Shown piece by piece: positions 14,050 to 14,649 of a DNA stretch of 14,649 nt. Every line of letters starts with the position of its first letter. Within the stretch, counting starts at the first letter, position 1. Both the position numbers and the translations under genes were made by a program. The stretch lies in contig CAJPOF010000058.1 in NCBI GenBank assembly GCA_905372235.1, forward strand, positions 1 through 14,649, read 5' to 3'. The DNA is from an uncultured Treponema sp. (lineage in GTDB: Bacteria > Spirochaetota > Spirochaetia > Treponematales > Treponemataceae). A model generated the notes under the pieces. The model did no database searches. It saw only the letters and a list, made by a program, of their open reading frames with translations, and was not told where the DNA came from.

Positions 14050-14649
14050 ATGAACTCTTTACAGATTCTGAAGGGCAAGGCGCTGAATCTTGGCGCATAC
14101 CCTGATGCGGACGGTGTGAACTTCGCCGTCTACAGCAAAAACGCTGAGAAAGTCGTGCTGGATTTGTTTGATTCTCCGGATGATAAAATTCCTGTTCGCT
14201 CTATTGAACTTGACCCAGCGCAGAACCGTACGGGCGATGTTTGGCATGTGTACTTAAAAGGATTAAAGAAAGGTGCGCTTTATCTTTATCGGGTGGACGG
14301 GCCTTACAATCCTCCTTTGGGACACAGATTCAATTTCAACAAATATCTTTTAGATCCTTACGCAAAGAGCCACACCTCAGGTTCTGTTTTCCGCTCCTAT
14401 AACAAGCAGCGGGCTATGGGACTTGCCGGCGTGGATAATGGGAAACTCTCGGATCTTTCCGACTTCCCAAAATGCGTCGTTATCGATGACGGTGATTTTG
14501 ATTGGGAAGGAGATATGCCTCTTAGGATTCCGCTTCACAAATCCATAATATACGAGGCACATCTTAAAGGCTTCACAGCTTCCCCCACATCCGAAGTAAA
14601 AGAGCCCGGAACTTACATGGGCTTCATCGAAAAAATCCCTTATCTTAAA
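14050..14649 (+). CDS. glgX: Glycogen debranching enzyme (GlgX/isoamylase type), 5' part
   Basis: The first 200 codons are present, and the gene runs off the right edge. Family members hydrolyse alpha-1,6 branch points of glycogen after phosphorylase has trimmed the outer chains. Residues about 10-105 are the N-terminal CBM48 domain: GAYPDADGVNFAVYSKNAEKVVLDLF, VWHVYLKGLKKGALYLYRVDGPYNP and the RFNFNKYLLDPYAK motif typical of GlgX and isoamylases. IIYEAHLKGFT (166-176) opens the GH13 catalytic barrel, where relatives read YE-x-H-V-K-G-F-T, and IEKIPYLK at the end leads into the next barrel helix. Catalytic Asp and Glu residues lie beyond the window. The start ATG has no Shine-Dalgarno. The N-terminus lacks a signal peptide, so it acts in the cytoplasm on stored glycogen. 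TreX or isoamylase annotation is equally possible. Confidence 0.88.
   Translation, partial: MNSLQILKGKALNLGAYPDADGVNFAVYSKNAEKVVLDLFDSPDDKIPVRSIELDPAQNRTGDVWHVYLKGLKKGALYLYRVDGPYNPPLGHRFNFNKYLLDPYAKSHTSGSVFRSYNKQRAMGLAGVDNGKLSDLSDFPKCVVIDDGDFDWEGDMPLRIPLHKSIIYEAHLKGFTASPTSEVKEPGTYMGFIEKIPYLK

Overview
The window looks like chromosomal DNA from a spirochaete, most likely a Treponema. The main evidence is a periplasmic flagellin of the short FlaB type (no variable central domain, N-terminus MVINHNMSAMFAQR) read from a sigma-28-like promoter. Supporting this are a BspA-like leucine-rich-repeat protein, an HDOD signalling protein and a moderately AT-rich composition. The species cannot be told from the sequence. 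Gene order is loose: short units on both strands, mostly housekeeping, with no phage, insertion sequence, CRISPR array, tRNA or rRNA that I can see.

Layout, left to right. Positions 2-259 hold the end of an XRE-type regulator (+). Positions 260-720 are noncoding and contain a terminator plus a duplicated copy of the flaB 3' end. The minus-strand block 721-4111 carries, in transcription order, an HDOD protein with a GHKL-like N-terminus, a CmpB-family membrane protein and flaB. A second minus-strand unit (4182-6385) is an exported DNA/RNA non-specific endonuclease translationally coupled to a CDF metal exporter with a manganese-type site. The gap 6386-6711 contains a structured repeat-like element. 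Then come prfA (RF1, +), ilvD (-), an LRR/acidic-repeat protein (-), pflA (+), a PlsC-type acyltransferase (-) and the first 200 codons of a GlgX-type glycogen debranching enzyme (+, cut by the window end). The genes do not form one pathway. They cover motility, signalling, nucleic-acid scavenging, metal efflux, translation termination, branched-chain amino-acid synthesis, anaerobic pyruvate metabolism, phospholipid synthesis and glycogen use.

The most interesting signal is in the gene starts. Four genes (prfA, the LRR gene, the acyltransferase and the debranching enzyme) have a good -10 box only 6-7 nt before the ATG and no convincing Shine-Dalgarno sequence, so their mRNAs are predicted to be leaderless. 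Five other genes in the window have ordinary Shine-Dalgarno sequences, which suggests two start modes side by side. Other points of note are a CsrA-like GGA hairpin in the flaB leader, an ilvD promoter embedded in a terminator-like hairpin, the 141-bp-spaced flaB tail duplication, and an LRR protein with two acidic repeats and an unrecognised C-terminal domain.
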